A stretch of DNA of 64,000 nucleotides from Hypericum androsaemum (lineage: Eukaryota; Streptophyta; Magnoliopsida; Malpighiales; Hypericaceae). A model generated the notes under the pieces. It did not search any database. It was given only the letters and a program-made list of their open reading frames with translations, and was not told the DNA's origin. Positions 22,242 through 35,391 of this stretch are shown here, one piece after another; position 1 is the stretch's first letter, and the number at the start of each line of letters is the position of its first letter. A program made the position numbers and the translations under genes. Location of the stretch: contig OZ023185.1 of assembly GCA_963995505.1 (NCBI GenBank), positions 14,395,691-14,459,690 on the forward strand, written 5' to 3'.

Positions 22242-22557
22242 AGTTGTGCTGAAACCCACGGAAACGATTTGCACTCACACAGACGAGAACAAGAATTTAA
22301 CGAGGTTGAATCCTCAGGAAGAAATAAGCAATTTTATTATTATCGTAAATGAGACAACATATAAAACCCCATAGAGAAGAATAATTTTTGGTGTGTATTC
22401 TAGGTTCTCTCATGGGCTATTTATACATATAGGTATGGCACTTTACTTATCCTACAAGAACAAAGACTTCCTAAACTTTAGGATCAAGTAAACGATGAAG
22501 AGTTATACTCATACTAAAACTATAACTCTTTATCCTAATCCTCCAACCTAGTCAACA
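22242..22557 (-). repeat. 3' LTR of the 22-27 kb copia element
   Basis: 316 bp, matching 26871-27186. The minus strand carries a TATA box (tataaatag, about 22431-22422). Confidence 0.9.
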
Positions 22558-22607
22558 ATTCTCTACCTCGGATTAGGTTCCTAAGAACCTTTACCCCCAA
22601 AAGGGTC

Positions 22608-25600
22608 TCACCAAACCGGAAGAATGTTGATCAATTTCGAGCAATGGCAAAACTTGACCCCAGATACTACTTTTGTCAACATATTAGCTAGGTTGTCTTT
22701 AGTACCGATCTTCACAAGTAGAATGTGTTCTTCTTCCAGAATTTCTCTAACAAAGTGAAATCGAACATCTATATATTTGGTTCTGGCATGATGAACTTGA
22801 TTCTTAGCCAAGTAGATAGCACTCAAGCTATCACAATGCACAGAAAGTTGATCCTGTACCACACCCAAGTCATCTAGCAAACCCTTTAACCATATAACCT
22901 CTTTAAATGCCTCTGTCACTGCCATATACTCCGCTTCAGTAGTTGAGAGAGCCACAGTTGACTGCAAAATTAATCTCCAACTTACGGGTGCTCCTGCCAA
23001 GGTAAATACATACCCTGTAGTTGAACATCTCTTGTCCAAATCACCAGCATAGTTAGAATCCACATAACCAACACACAACTTATTGTTACTTTCTTCTTTC
23101 ACAAATTCCAAGCCAACAACAACTGTACCATAAAGGTACCTCAAAATCTATTTCACAGCTTGCCAATGTCCCTTACCAGGATTATGCATATAACGGCCGA
23201 TCATACTTACTGCATGTGAAATGTCAGGCCTCGAACACACAATTGCGTACATCAAGCTACCAACTGCATTAGCATACGGCACTTGGACCATATACTCGCG
23301 CTCTTCTTCAGTAGTAGGAGATATACCAAAACTCAACTTAAAATGAGGAGCAAGAGGTGTACTTACAGATTTAGTTCCTTCGTAGATACCAAATTTATGT
23401 AATACTTTCTTCAAATATGCCTTTTGAGACAAACAAATTTTACCCCTTTCTCTGTCACGTCGAATCTCCATACCAAGAATTTTCTTAGCTTCTTCCAGAT
23501 CTTTCATCTCAAACTCGGATGACAGTTTGAACTTCAAACCCTCAATCTCTTTCTTGTTCTTCAATGCTATCAACATATCATCGACATACAAGAGAAAATA
23601 TATGAAAGACCCATCACATAGCTTCTTAAAGTATACACAATGGTCATAGTGACTTCTTGTGTATGTCTGGCCAATCATAAACCGATTAAATCACTTGTAC
23701 CACTGTCTTGGTGAAAGTTTCAGCCCATACAATGATCTTTTCAGTTTACATACGCAATCTTTTTTTCCAGCAACCTTGAACCCACTCGACTGAGTCATAT
23801 AGATCTCTTCTTCTAGATCACCATGTAAGAATGTTATCTTAACATCTAGCTGAACTAGGTCTAAATCATACTGTGCTACCAAGGCCAACAAAATTTGAAT
23901 TGACGAGTGCTTGAAAACTGGAGAAAATACCTCATTATAGTCAATCCCTTCTCTTTGGGCATAACCTTTAGCAACTAACCTTGCCTTGTAGCGAACTTGA
24001 TTCTCTTGAGATCATTCTTTCTTAGCGTATACCCATTTACACCCAATGGCCTTCTTACTATTCGGAAGCTTCGTAAGAACCCATGTGTTATTCTTATGAA
24101 GAGACTCCATCTCATCCTTCATTGCATCTCCCCATTCTTCACGCTCTATACTGTGTACAGCTTCAAAATAAGTAGTAGGAGTACCTTTTTCAACAACTGG
24201 TAATACATAAGCTACATAATCATCCATCCAATCAAGTTTCTTGGTTTGTTCTTCAATAACTGGTAATGCATAAGCTACAAAATTATTCATCCAACTAGGT
24301 TTCTTGGTTTATCTTTTCAGTTTGCTGGTTGCAATAATCCCTGAGACCATAGGTTCAGTATCTTCTACTGCTACTTGTTCATCTTCATTGACAATGTCAC
24401 TATCATTTGGAACTTGAGCAAATACTTCTCTTGCAGACGTCATGTCATCAGAATTAGACTTGATAGATACAGACTTAACTGGAAGTTGTAGAGTTGCATC
24501 AATCTCCATCTACTGTAAAGGCTCATTGGTACTAGTATTGTTCTCCACCAACCGAGAATCCCAAGACTTCACCATAGACGCTTCATCAAATGTAACATCT
24601 GTACTCATGACTATCTTCTTCTCTACTAGATTCCAAATTTTGAACCCCTTCACTCCTTTCTTCATACCCATGAAAATTCCTTTAACAGCACGACTATCAA
24701 GTTTGTTTTCACTAACATGATACCAAGCAGGACAACCAAAGATATGAATTGAGTCATAATCATAAGCTGGCTTACCATACCACTTCTCCATTAGAGTTTT
24801 ACCTTCTAATACAGCTGATGGCAACCTATTAATGAGGAAGCACGCATATGTAACTGCCTCAGCCCAAAATGTTTTACCTAATCTAGCATTAGATAACATA
24901 CATCGTACCTTCTCCAGCAAAGTACGATTCATGCATTCTTCTATCCCTTTTTGTTACGGTGTCTTCTTAACTGTAAAGTACCTATGTATTCCCTCATCCT
25001 GACATACTTGCAAGAATGGATCACTTATGTACTCTCCACCATTGTCCGAACGTAGTACCTTAATCTTTCTACCAGTTTGAGTCTCAGTTGCTTTCTTTCA
25101 CATCACAAAGACTTCTAGGACATCACTTATATGCCTCATGGTGTACACCCATACTCGCCTAGAATAGTCATCAATGAATGACACAAACCAATGTTTTTTT
25201 CCTAATGATACATTCTTAGAAGGACTCCAAACATCTGAGTGAACATAATTAAGAACTCCACTACTGTTGTGGATTGCTGTGCCAAAGCTTGTTCTTGTCT
25301 TCTTGCCTTTTACATAATGTTCAAAAAACTCTAATTTGCAGGCAATAGCATCTTTCAACAAATCTTGTCGAATTAAAGAATGCAACGACTTCTCACCTGG
25401 ATGTGCAAGTTGCATGTGCCATAACTTTGTGGCCTCCACTGCTGCAGTCTCCATGTGTTCAGAAATAGACACATCTCCAGTTATTGTACTCCCAATTAAG
25501 TAGTACAAGTTGTGATGCGTGCGCCTTTTATGATTACCATAGATCCAGAGATTACCTTTAGAATGCCATTCTCTACTACTAACTTGTAGCCCTTAGCTTC

Positions 25601-26779
25601 TAAAGTTTCAAGTGAAATTAGATTCTTCTTCAGAGTAAGTACGCATCTTACTCTCTTCAGCTCTCTGACCATACCATCATGCATCTTGATTCGAACACTA
25701 CCAATCCCAATTATCTCATAGGTATTATTATTTTTCATACGTACTTCTCCATCACACTCCTCAAAGATTGAGAACCAGTCCCGATGAGGACATATATGAA
25801 AAGTAGCATCAGAATTAAGTACCCACGTACTGTCTGTTATGATACAAGCAGATGGTATCACAGTTAGTGAGAAATCCGAGACTTCATCTGATTCTTCACT
25901 TGCCTTAGCAATGTTCACCTCGGTCTTCTTGTTATCGCTTTCTCTTTCTTTACACTTGATACGATCCTTAGCCCAATGGCCCATGTCATGACACCACGTG
26001 CACTCATCCTTATGTAGACGTGCTCTTGACTTTGAACGCCCTTTACCTTTGCCACGATCACCAACTTTCTTCTTCTTGTCTGTCGAACGATCTCTTGCAA
26101 TAAGCACATCTCCGTCAGCTTCGTTTGTAAGGTTTTCACGATCCATCTTCCTGAATTCCTCACTACGCAATGCTGTAGTGACTTCTTCGTATGTCAGCTT
26201 TGCCTTGTCGTGCATTAATGCTTTAATCCCGGGTTCGTACCTGTCATAAAGAGAATTCACCAGACGTAATGCCTACTGCTCGTCTTCAACGATCTCATCA
26301 TAGTTAATCAGTTCAGTAAGAAGTTTATGAAACGAATCTAGTTACTCTGTTAGAGTTGCACCCTTCTTCATATTATAGCGATACAAATTACTTTTAAGAT
26401 GTATCCTTTTTACCACGTTCTTCACTAAGTACTCCTTTTCTAGCTTTTCCCACAGCTCCTTAGCTGAAGTCTCGTGGTGATAATTCACTCTTACTGCTGT
26501 TGCCAAGCACCCACGAATTGAACCAAGACATAATTTATTGAGCTTGTTTTATTGTTTGTCAGTCATGTCCTCTGGCCGGCCTTCTAGAGCTTCACCTAGG
26601 TCAAGATGAACAAGCGCATCCATTACATCTGTTCTCCATAAATTGAAATTATTGGTTCCAGTGAACTTTTCAACCTTGAGCTGTGATCTATGAGAGTGAA
26701 GTATTTCTTCTCTTGTTTCTTTATCTTTAGTCAATACCGTTCTTTCCAACGTACCCTCTGGAAGATCCATATCAACCAT
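22608..26779 (-). pseudogene. Defective copia polyprotein (gag-protease-integrase-RT-RNase H)
   Basis: All copia domains follow in order on the minus strand, broken by many stops. Gag starts at 26779 (KFTGTNNFNLWRTDVMDAL). The zinc knuckle CTWCHDMGHWAKD has lost its last Cys position. The protease triad reads NSDA instead of DSGA. The integrase zinc-binding part has lost both Cys (EFFEHYVKGKK). An integrase core lies at about 25300-24520, reverse transcriptase with LLYVDDMLIA at about 23600, and RNase H with STTEAEYMA at about 22930. Several stops replace a conserved Trp, Gln or Arg. It encodes no working polyprotein. Confidence 0.92.
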
Positions 26780-26870
26780 TGTTCGCCCTCGAACAACTTC
26801 GGAGAAAACAGCTTCACTGCAATATCACGAATACTCAATTTCAAGAACGTAACCTAGCTCTGATACCAAT

Positions 26871-27186
26871 TGTTGTGCTGAAACTCACGGAAGCGATTTG
26901 CACTCCCACAGACGAGAACAAGAATTTAACGAGGTTGAATCCTCGGGAAGGAATAAGCAAATTTATTATTATCGTCAAAGAGACAACATATAAAATAACA
27001 CAGAGAAGAAGAATTTTTGGTGTGTATTCTAGTTTCTCTCATGGGCTACTTATACACATAGGTAGGGCACTTTACTTATCCTACAAGAATAGGAACTTCC
27101 TAAACTTTAGGATCAAGTAAACGACTAAGAGTTATACTCATACTAAAACTATAACTCTTTATCCTAATCCTCCAACCTAGTCAACA
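26871..27186 (-). repeat. 5' LTR of the 22-27 kb copia element
   Basis: 316 bp, TG...CA ends, adjacent to the tRNA-Met primer site. Confidence 0.9.
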
Positions 27187-27191
27187 ATAAG

Positions 27192-28100
27192 TTCCTTCAA
27201 TCTCCTGTCGACTCTCTTGTTACATAGAAAGGGCTCCCAGCTCTACCCTCGGTCGTCCTTCTGAACTGTAATAAAAATTGTGAAAATTATTGTTGCTATT
27301 ATCAATTTGTAACCCCAAAATTAATATTTTTTTAAAAAAATATTGTACATAGTTTAATCAAAAAAAATATATCAACTAGACTTATGTGAAAAAGTATAGG
27401 AACATGACTATGTGCCTGCAACCAACCAAGTTATAACAAAGCCGACGAACTCCTAGCTCAGATTGAGTAGACAAATACATATATTTGAATAACTACACAA
27501 TAAGAAAGAACAAAGCTAGAAAGTAACTAATTTTTAAAAATTCTGGTCTGGTTAAACTGGTGATCAGATACTAATATTAAATTATTATTATGCAAAAATT
27601 TAGATCATGGTTCGACCAGTGGTCAACATTATTAACACTAGTTCAACCGGCCGGACTGACTAATTCATCTTGGTTGGATCGGTCGACAAGTAAAAACTAC
27701 CCAAAAATATTTTTTCCAAAATTTTATTTTTGAAGAATTTCATGTATTCATAAATTCATGAACCCTAGTTATTGAACTTATTCATTAAAAGCCAAAATTA
27801 GTAAAATATATGTTGTAGATTCTTCACAACTCGTTCTTCACGTGATCTAATGGAAGCTCGTCAATAATTGTCTAAAGATAATTCTACAGCCTAAATGTCC
27901 CTAATTTGAGAGAGATTATCCTCGAAAAAACTCTAAGCTCTTTGTGTTCTGTATGAGGAAGAGAAAATTAGGGATGGATAATCGTTGATGTAGAGCTATA
28001 AACTCAACCATTTTGTTAGATTCAAAATGAAAATCAGGATTTCATACCTGTCAAATAATAAACATTACAATAAAATTATAATATTGTTGAACTGTGAAAA
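27192..28100. other. AT-rich intergenic DNA
   Basis: No gene or clear element seen over about 900 bp. Confidence 0.5.
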
Positions 28101-29130
28101 TTTCATGCATATTGGAGGTGAGCTCACCTCAAGGTCCACATCCCTGGAGGCGAAGCTTAGTTCGAGGTCCATACCCGTAGAGGTGAGACATAGTTCAAGG
28201 TCTCATACTACACGGAGACCGAGTTGAGGTAGGGGGTGGAAGGCATGTACCGTGGGAGTCTGAATAGAGGTGAGGTCCCATACCGCATGGAGGCCTGAGT
28301 CGAGCTAAGGAAATACTCGTGCCATGTTGAACTTAAGTCGAGGTAAAAGGAGCATGCACCATACGAAGCCTGATCGAGGTGATGAAGAGATGGCTAGAAA
28401 GGAGTGTCTGTGTTACCCCGAGCTACATTGAGTGCAACCCACATTGGGCGCGGTCCACATTGGGTGCAGGCTCGCACCCATTTTTGGTGCATCAAGTGTA
28501 ACTTTTTACTCCCTCATCAGAATATAGTGATTGTTATTGTCTTGGATATCTAAGACATAGATCTAGAACTTTGTAGTTTATGATATTTTTTAATTCGGAG
28601 TGGAAGGTGGTTGAAATGCCAATTGAAGCCTGCCCATTTCTTGATGTAAGTAAGGTGAGAGCGATCTAGTCTAAATAAAGGTCGATCGAGGCAAGGTGAA
28701 TAGGGACCATTCCACATGGAGCTTGTTCGAGGTAAGGGGTTCATGGGCTGCATGAAGACCCATGCTGACCAAAGCCGGCATAAGGCAGTCTATAGAGGGC
28801 GCAACCCACATCGACCGCAGGCTACATCAGGTGCAGGCCTTAACAAATGTGGCACATGATGGAGGGTTAGGTTCGGGCCTGATCAAGAAGTGGCTTTTCC
28901 TATTTTGAAGCCGGGGTTAAGATTTCTCACATAAGAGCGGCTTGTTCCTCACGTTAGGCCAGACTTGGGATTTCCTATAATGGTTGTTTCCTAGTTTGGA
29001 GTCGGATCTCCTTGTTTTGGAAAGTTGACCTAAGTTTTCCTATTCTAGGCCGTGCTAAGTTGAAAACGGTCTAATGCAAATTTTCCTATTTTTGGAGGCC
29101 GCACCTAGGGCAAGATGCTCTATATAAAGA
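28100..29130. repeat. Degenerate repeats, possibly an old LTR
   Basis: Blocks resembling cgaggtccatacc followed by ggaggc and gagttgaggt recur irregularly from about 28115 to 28760. A second motif (caacccacattggg, ggtgcaggc) recurs at about 28435-28480 and 28800-28840. At the right end is a TATA-like tctatataaag (29119-29129). The layout resembles the LTR of a long retrotransposon, but no second copy lies in the window. Confidence 0.35.
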
Positions 29131-31575
29131 GTGTTCGATCAGCCTCTTCCATGGTTCTCTTCCTTTAGGGGAATACGACAAGGTGATCCCCTTTTCCCCT
29201 TTTTATTCCTCTTTATTTCAGACGCATTTGCACATTTTATCTCTCGGTCCAAGAGGTTGGGGGAGATTCAGGGATTTACTTTTAATAGACATAGTCCTTC
29301 GCTTACACACGTTCTCTTCGCTGATGATACTTTTCTCTTTGGCGGGGCCAATGTTCTTGAAGCCACTAAGCTCAAAGAATTACTCGTTAGTTTTTCTAAA
29401 GCGTCTGGTCAAGAGATCAAATTTGACAAGTCTAGTGTTTGTTTTGCTAGATGGGAGACTATTCCTAATATACAGGCAATCACGGATATCTTGAGAATGA
29501 AGCAAATGGTTGCTAATGACAAGTATTTGGGTCTACCTTCATTCTGGGGTAGATCCAAGCGTGAGGCTTTGAATTTTATTTTGGAAAAAATGATCACCAG
29601 GACCACGAGCTGGAAGCAAAAGCTTCTTTCTACGGCCGGGAGGAAAGTTCTCATCAGGGCGGTTCTTTCTGCCATACCATGTTATACAATGCAATGCTTG
29701 ATGTTTCTTTATACTTTTATTGATAAGCTTAATGGCCTGGTTTTCAAGTTCTGGTGGTCGGGTGATGTGAGTATGAACAAGATCCATTGGCTTAGTTGGA
29801 GTAAACTTACTGTTTCTAAAAGATCAGGTGGCCTCGGATTTAAAGACCTTAAGGTCTTCAATACAGCTTTATTGGCCAAGCAAGTTTGGAGGTTACATTC
29901 TAACCAGACTTCTTTGTGTTTTCGGGTTCTCAAAGGTTTATATTTTCCCGATGGTGATTTATTGTGTGCTGGCTGTGGCTCCAGACCTTCTTGGGTCTGA
30001 AATAGCCTTCTTATTGGTCAAAAAGCTATTAAGGATGATGTTCTGATTAGGATTGGCAATGGTCTAACTACAAATATTTGGACTGATCCTTGGATTTTCA
30101 CTTTACCTGGTTTTAAGTTGAACCCTAGGAACGTGATTCCTTGGGATATTTCTTCTGTTGCAGATCTCATCTGTTTGTCTACAGGTAGCTGGAGAACAGA
30201 TTTGCTGCATAACCTTTTCAACCAGGAGGAGCAAGCTGCAATTAGCAAAATTCGAGTATGTCGGGCTGGTACTCCTGACAAAGCAATTTGGCATCACTCG
30301 ATTGATGGCTCCTTCTCTGTCAAGAAGGGTTATCAGATTCTTAAGAACCAGGCTTGTCCTCCTTTACTTGCGAATTCTACCCACTCTGATTTACCTCTTG
30401 TGGCTGTAGGTCTGTGGCAGAAACTTTGGTTGGTAGATGCTCCACCAAAAATCAAATATTTCGCATGGAGAGCTGCTCAAAATTGTCATCCTACTACAGC
30501 AAACTTGCACAAGAGACACTTAAATCCATCCTCTTTATGCAAAATCTGTCTCATTGCTGATGAATCTGTTGTGCATCTTTTGTTCGAATGCTCTTATATA
30601 AGAGCCGCTTGGTTTTGCAGCCCTCTCTCTTCCTGTTTCGACCCTATCATTCACGTTAATTTTGGGGGCTGGCTAAAGTTTTTATTTGACAGTTTTTCTT
30701 CTGGTAGTAATAAAAGATTATTGTCTTTTGCCCTGCACTTGTGCTGGTCCATCTGGTTATCTATAAATAAATTTATCTTTGATGGCCTAGTACCTGATCC
30801 TCGTGGTATTGTTATCCAAGCCACTTATTTTTGTGATAAAACTTTGCAGGTTCTAGGTATTGCAGCAATTGATTCGTTGGGTTTGAACTCAACTTCAACT
30901 TTATGGGTTGCTACGGACGCTGGGACCTTGAAGTTCAACTACGATGCTTCCTGGATTGAAGACTCATCTTCCTCGGGAGTTGCTACAGTTGTCAGAAACT
31001 CGGACGACTTTCTTCTCGAAGGTCTAACCATGCAAATTTTTGCCTCCTCTCCGTTTGAGGCTAAAATTCTCGCAATTCATGCCACTGTCAAGATTATTCA
31101 ACTTTACTTTTCTCTTGTGACTACTATAATCGAAACAGACTGTCGGCTAGCATACATCTTCTTGTCTGATCCTCACTCGAAGGTCCCTTGGCAACTAGAG
31201 ACTTTGATTCTGGATCTTCAAGAAGATTTATGCTCCTTTCCTTTGTGCGAACTTAGTCTTATTAACCGTTTGCAAAACCTTGTCGCTGATTGAGTTTTTA
31301 AACTTTGTAGGCTAGGTTCTCTACCTTTGGATTGGTCTACCATCCACCCGCTCGAGTTTGATGCTCTCTTGTATTCAGATTTCCTGACTTAATTGTCATT
31401 TTTAATATATTATATGTTTCCTTTCCAAAATACAACAACCGAACCCTTCATGTAATACTTTTTCTTTCTGTAGCCTAGTATAGCTATTTTTTCTGCCTCT
31501 CCGTTTGGCCGACCTTGGGATTGAATCTATCTCGAAAAGTCTTAGCGTTCTTGTAACCCTTTTCTCCAAAACAAA
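29131..31575 (+). mobile_element. 5'-truncated LINE (reverse transcriptase to RNase H)
   Basis: The plus strand enters the element inside the reverse transcriptase palm. It shows RGIRQGDPLFPFLF, the catalytic HVLFADDTFLF (YADD-type box as FADD), the QKLLSTAGRKVLIRAV region and the WKLT/GGLGFKDL motif. A zinc-binding reverse transcriptase C-terminal domain follows (WRAAQNCHPTTANL, CKICLIADESVVHLLFEC), then RNase H (NYDASW, ETDCRLAYIF) ending at 31293. A TGA at 29998-30000 replaces a Trp. The 3' untranslated part runs to about 31575. The endonuclease and ORF1 are missing, as usual for 5'-truncated plant L1/LINE copies. Confidence 0.92.
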
Positions 31576-32342
31576 TATTTAGATTACGTAATAATTAATA
31601 CAAAATATAATTATTAATGTAATATTTTTAATAAAACAGTATAACTGTTCGAACTGACCGAATTAGAAAATGGGAAGAATTTCAAATTATCATTAGGTTA
31701 AAAACATTGAAAGTAACATAGGAGGCGTCATGACACATGCATTTTCACCAATTTTGACAGAATGCACCCACAAATTGGTCTCAATATCTCTCAAAGAGGA
31801 AGGAGATACAAAATTGAGCTCACATGATTCCATCCCTGTCCTTCTCACAGTTCAATAGATATACATGGATGGACCTAATACTAGTCCAGTCCCCTACCCT
31901 CTCTCTCTCTCTCCTCTCTCACGAGAACTTTAAAGATTTTCAATACACAGGAAATTTGCCATCCACGAACACGAAAAGAAAACAAAAACAAATGTTTATA
32001 TATACATCAGAAAAGAGTAGGAGAGCAATTATTTCTTGCAAGCTGCGAACCCAAACAAAACCAAAGGCATAAAAACAAACAAAACTCCAGAGATCCCAAG
32101 TGCAAGAGTTGTGGTTAAGATCCAACGTCCCCTACCTCCACCTCTCCTCCCATTTCCGGCTTATAATACTGTTGTCCTCTCCCCTCTCCTCCCTTGCTCC
32201 GATCCGAAGTCGCAGCCACAGTCATTCACTTGCTCTAGTCTTCGGGCTTACTTGTAATCTGTACATTATTTCCGAGTGATACAGATATATACTTCTCGAA
32301 GAAAACCCTTAAATTGTCCTTGCAAAAGCTTCATACCTTCAC
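31576..32342 (+). promoter_or_regulatory. Upstream region of the GLK gene
   Basis: Contains a CT-rich run (about 31900-31922) often seen in plant core promoters and 5' leaders, and several tatata-type motifs (about 31996, 32285). I cannot fix a single transcription start. Confidence 0.4.
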
Positions 32343-32360
32343 ATGCAATACGTAACGTAG
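32343..32360 (+). CDS. Possible short upstream ORF before GLK
   Basis: ATG at 32343 opens a five-codon frame (MQYVT) ending TAG at 32358-32360, 27 nt before the main start. It matters only if transcription begins upstream of 32343. It could lower translation of the main frame. Confidence 0.35.
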   Translation: MQYVT

Positions 32361-32387
32361 TTGCACTAGCGTATAAGGGATTTATTA

Positions 32388-35167
32388 ATGTTGGCTGTGT
32401 CACACATAAGAGACACGACGACCAATGGGAAAGACGAGAGCCTGGGACAGGCGGAGGGTTTCCGGACAAGCGTTCACTTCGGGAACGGAGAGTTTTCCGA
32501 TTTCTCCGATGGTGCCTTGCTCGAGAGCATCGACTTCGACGACCTGTTTCTGTGTATTGACGACGACGGCGTGTTGCCGGACTTGGAGATGGACCCGGAG
32601 CTCTTCGCGGAGTTCTCCCTTAGCCCCGGGAGCGGGGATGATTCGGATGTGAACACCCCGTTCTCGAATGGCAATCCGGCAGACGGGGTGGATCTTATTG
32701 ATGAAGACAAGGTCTCGAATTCAGGGTCTGGGTCTGGATCGAGTCTGAGCTCGAGTGCAAATAATGGTAGAGACGAGAAGGTCGGTACCAATAAAGATGG
32801 TGACAAGGGAAGGAAATCATCTGGTGGTCATGGGAAGAACAATAAGCAAGGGAAAAGAAAGGTGAAGGTACATTCATTGTTGTTAATGACATATATTAAT
32901 TGTTTACGTTTCATTCTTAATATTCAGAACTCGAGACTTCTATAATTTACCTTTGTTGGGCCCGAGGAACTCACGAGAATCATAGGAGTGTACTAGATTA
33001 TATTATCCATACCAGTATAGGGCAATCGAGTCTTAATTAGTGGGCTTTTTCCTATATCCATTAAACCGGAAAAAAAGAATATATAAATAAATGTATATCC
33101 TTACTTGACTGTTATACTATTAGGAAGAATTTTATTGAAGTGCGTGTTGGTGTTTTTTTGGTGATGGTGTAGGTGGACTGGACGCCAGAGCTGCACAGAA
33201 GATTCGTGCAAGCAGTGGAGCAACTAGGAGTGGATAAGGCGGTTCCTTCAAGGATTCTCAAGATTATGGGAATCGACTGTCTCACTCGCCACAACATCGC
33301 CAGTCATCTCCAAGTATGTTTTCTTAATTGTTTCTCTGCTCCCTCTCGTTAATTCCTGTCTTCTGCTCTTTTGGCAGCTTTTTATGAACAAAGATACAAG
33401 TATTATCCAATCGTATTTAAAGATGGTTTTTTAAAAGCATCTTTTAGTATGTAAGATTTTAAATCAAACCTACTTAAGAAAATATCATTAAGTACTTAAA
33501 TTAATTAGTGAAAGAATTATTCTGGCTTCAGTGTGTCTCGAGTTCGAGTCCTAGAGAATATAGAAGTGTTAGATATTTGTTGAAAGAATTTTACTGCTTT
33601 TTGAAGATCTTACCCGACTCGAACGTTCCTATAGATCAGATACCTATTGGTATATACCAAAAAAATTAAGATAATCCAAATGTTTTACTGATTGTACCAA
33701 TTATCATTCATCAATATATCCTGTCTTGTGGCATCTGATCATCGCCATGTCCCTTGTACCCCTTACTGCTGTATCCGTATTGATCTTTGTAATATACGTG
33801 GCCTCCAATTGCTATCGGGTCTAATTTTGGATGTATCCCATTAGAGCTATCGAACATGTTTTTTTAAGAATCTTTTATTACCGTTAGATTGATAAATTCA
33901 GGGAAATGTAAAGTGCCTAAGAAAGTTCCGACTCATTAATTCAATTCGAGTGGCCGTCCGAACATACACTAAACTGAATTTCAAATTGCATTTTCGTAAC
34001 TCGAAATTTGAAGAATTGTGATCGGTGATATATGCTTACATGTCTGACACTAGTGATCCTTGTACGCTAATTCTGTGTGTTGTGAAAATATTGCATGGGT
34101 GCAGAAGTACAGGTCTCATAGGAAACATTTGCTAGCCCGGGAAGCGGAAGCGGCAAGCTGGAGCCAGCAGCGGCAAATGTACGGAGGGGCGGCGGCCGGC
34201 GGAGGCGGCAAGAGAAACATGACCCCTTGGCTCGCACCAACCATGGGGTTCCCTCCCATAACACCAATGCACCACCCTCATCACCACTTTAGGCCATTGC
34301 ATGTCTGGGGACATCCCTCCATGGACCAATCCTTGATGCACATTTGGCCTAAGCATCTACCTCATTCTCCGTCCCCGCCACCGCGGCCTCCTCCCCCATC
34401 TGCCTGGGCGGCGCCACTGCCCGCACGGCCAGACCCTTCATTTTGGAACCATCACAACCACCAACAAGTAAGCCCTAGCTAGATTGCACTTGCTCTATGT
34501 TTCCATTTATATTATGTTATTAAATGAAGGCACGTAAAAATAATGCAGCAGTATTTAATTGATTTAATTAGCATATTCCAATTATATAAATGTAGGTTCC
34601 AAATGGAGTACTAACACCATGCACGCCTTGCTTTCCACAGCCACTGCCACCACCGACGGTATGAGTCTAATTCTAAGACCTTAGTTTTCCAACTTTTGCT
34701 AATTAATGGTGGTCTTAACCATTAATTTCCCAACTAATCTGAGTTCAAACTAGTAGAAAAATGAAAATCTAAATAACGAGATTTGAAGTAGGTATTTTCA
34801 CACATAACTAAGATATAACAATTCTTTTTCGAATCATCTACAGTTTAATGTTTATTCAATTTAGTAATTCGATAATTGGTGGGACTTATAGCAAGGATGG
34901 CATTTTTTTGTGGAATAATACTATGTCATTTGGTAAATTAATTATGTTAAATTGCGTTGTGGCAGAGATTTGCGGCACCAACAGTCCCAGTAATTCCTTC
35001 CCATCCCATGCACAAAGAAGAGGACGGCATTGGAGTCCCCCCAAGCAGCACCGGACAATCTGCAGGTCCTCGTGCTCTCTTCGACATCCTTCCGGTGAGC
35101 TTTATTAATTCGACGCTTAGTATGCTTTAAGACATTGCTCAACTGATTCTGAAGATCAGAGATTCAA

Positions 35168-35202
<35 letters not shown>

Positions 35203-35391
35203 TAACCGAGTTTAAATTTTGTGTCATTACAAAAACAGTCAAAAGAGAGCATAGACGCAGCCATTGGCGACGTTATATCCAAGCCATGGCTGCCACTGCC
35301 CTTGGGCCTAAAACCTCCATCGGTGGACGGTGTGCTCGTTGAACTCCAAAGGCAAGGAGTTCCAAAGATCCCACCCACCTCCTGCGCTTGA
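32388..35391 (+). CDS. GLK1: GOLDEN2-LIKE (GARP/Myb) transcription factor
   Basis: Six exons on GT-AG sites, all joining in phase 0: 32388-32867, 33173-33313, 34105-34467, 34596-34658, 34966-35094 and 35239-35391, giving 442 aa. The N-terminus MLAVS and acidic stretch [19 protein letters not shown] are typical of GLK proteins and probably activate transcription. A basic nuclear stretch GKRKVK leads into the GARP DNA-binding domain ([19 protein letters not shown] to [17 protein letters not shown], about residues 156-214), followed by the GLK signature AREAEAA. A Pro-rich region precedes the C-terminal GCT box ([29 protein letters not shown]). GLKs switch on chlorophyll synthesis and photosystem antenna genes. 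One change from the usual helix is RILKIMG for RILELMG. Nothing is broken. GLK1 versus GLK2 cannot be settled here. Confidence 0.95.
35171..35200. repeat. (AT)n microsatellite in GLK intron 5
   Basis: About 15 AT units between exons 5 and 6, 39 bp before the exon 6 acceptor. Likely length-polymorphic. Confidence 0.9.

Larger units (their letters stand above)
22242..27186 (-). mobile_element. Ty1/copia retrotransposon, full length but defective
   Basis: A 4945-bp element on the minus strand. The 316-bp LTRs lie at 26871-27186 (5') and 22242-22557 (3'), flanked by the duplication ataag (22237-22241 and 27187-27191). The primer site (ttggtatcagagc on the minus strand) adjoins the 5' LTR and a purine tract adjoins the 3' LTR. 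The 3' LTR's outermost base reads A where T is expected. About two dozen differences between LTRs mean it is clearly older than the other two complete copia-type elements here. Confidence 0.95.

Noticed and set aside
26859..26871. tRNA-like sequence next to the LTR
   Set aside because: It is only the primer-binding site complementary to initiator tRNA-Met.
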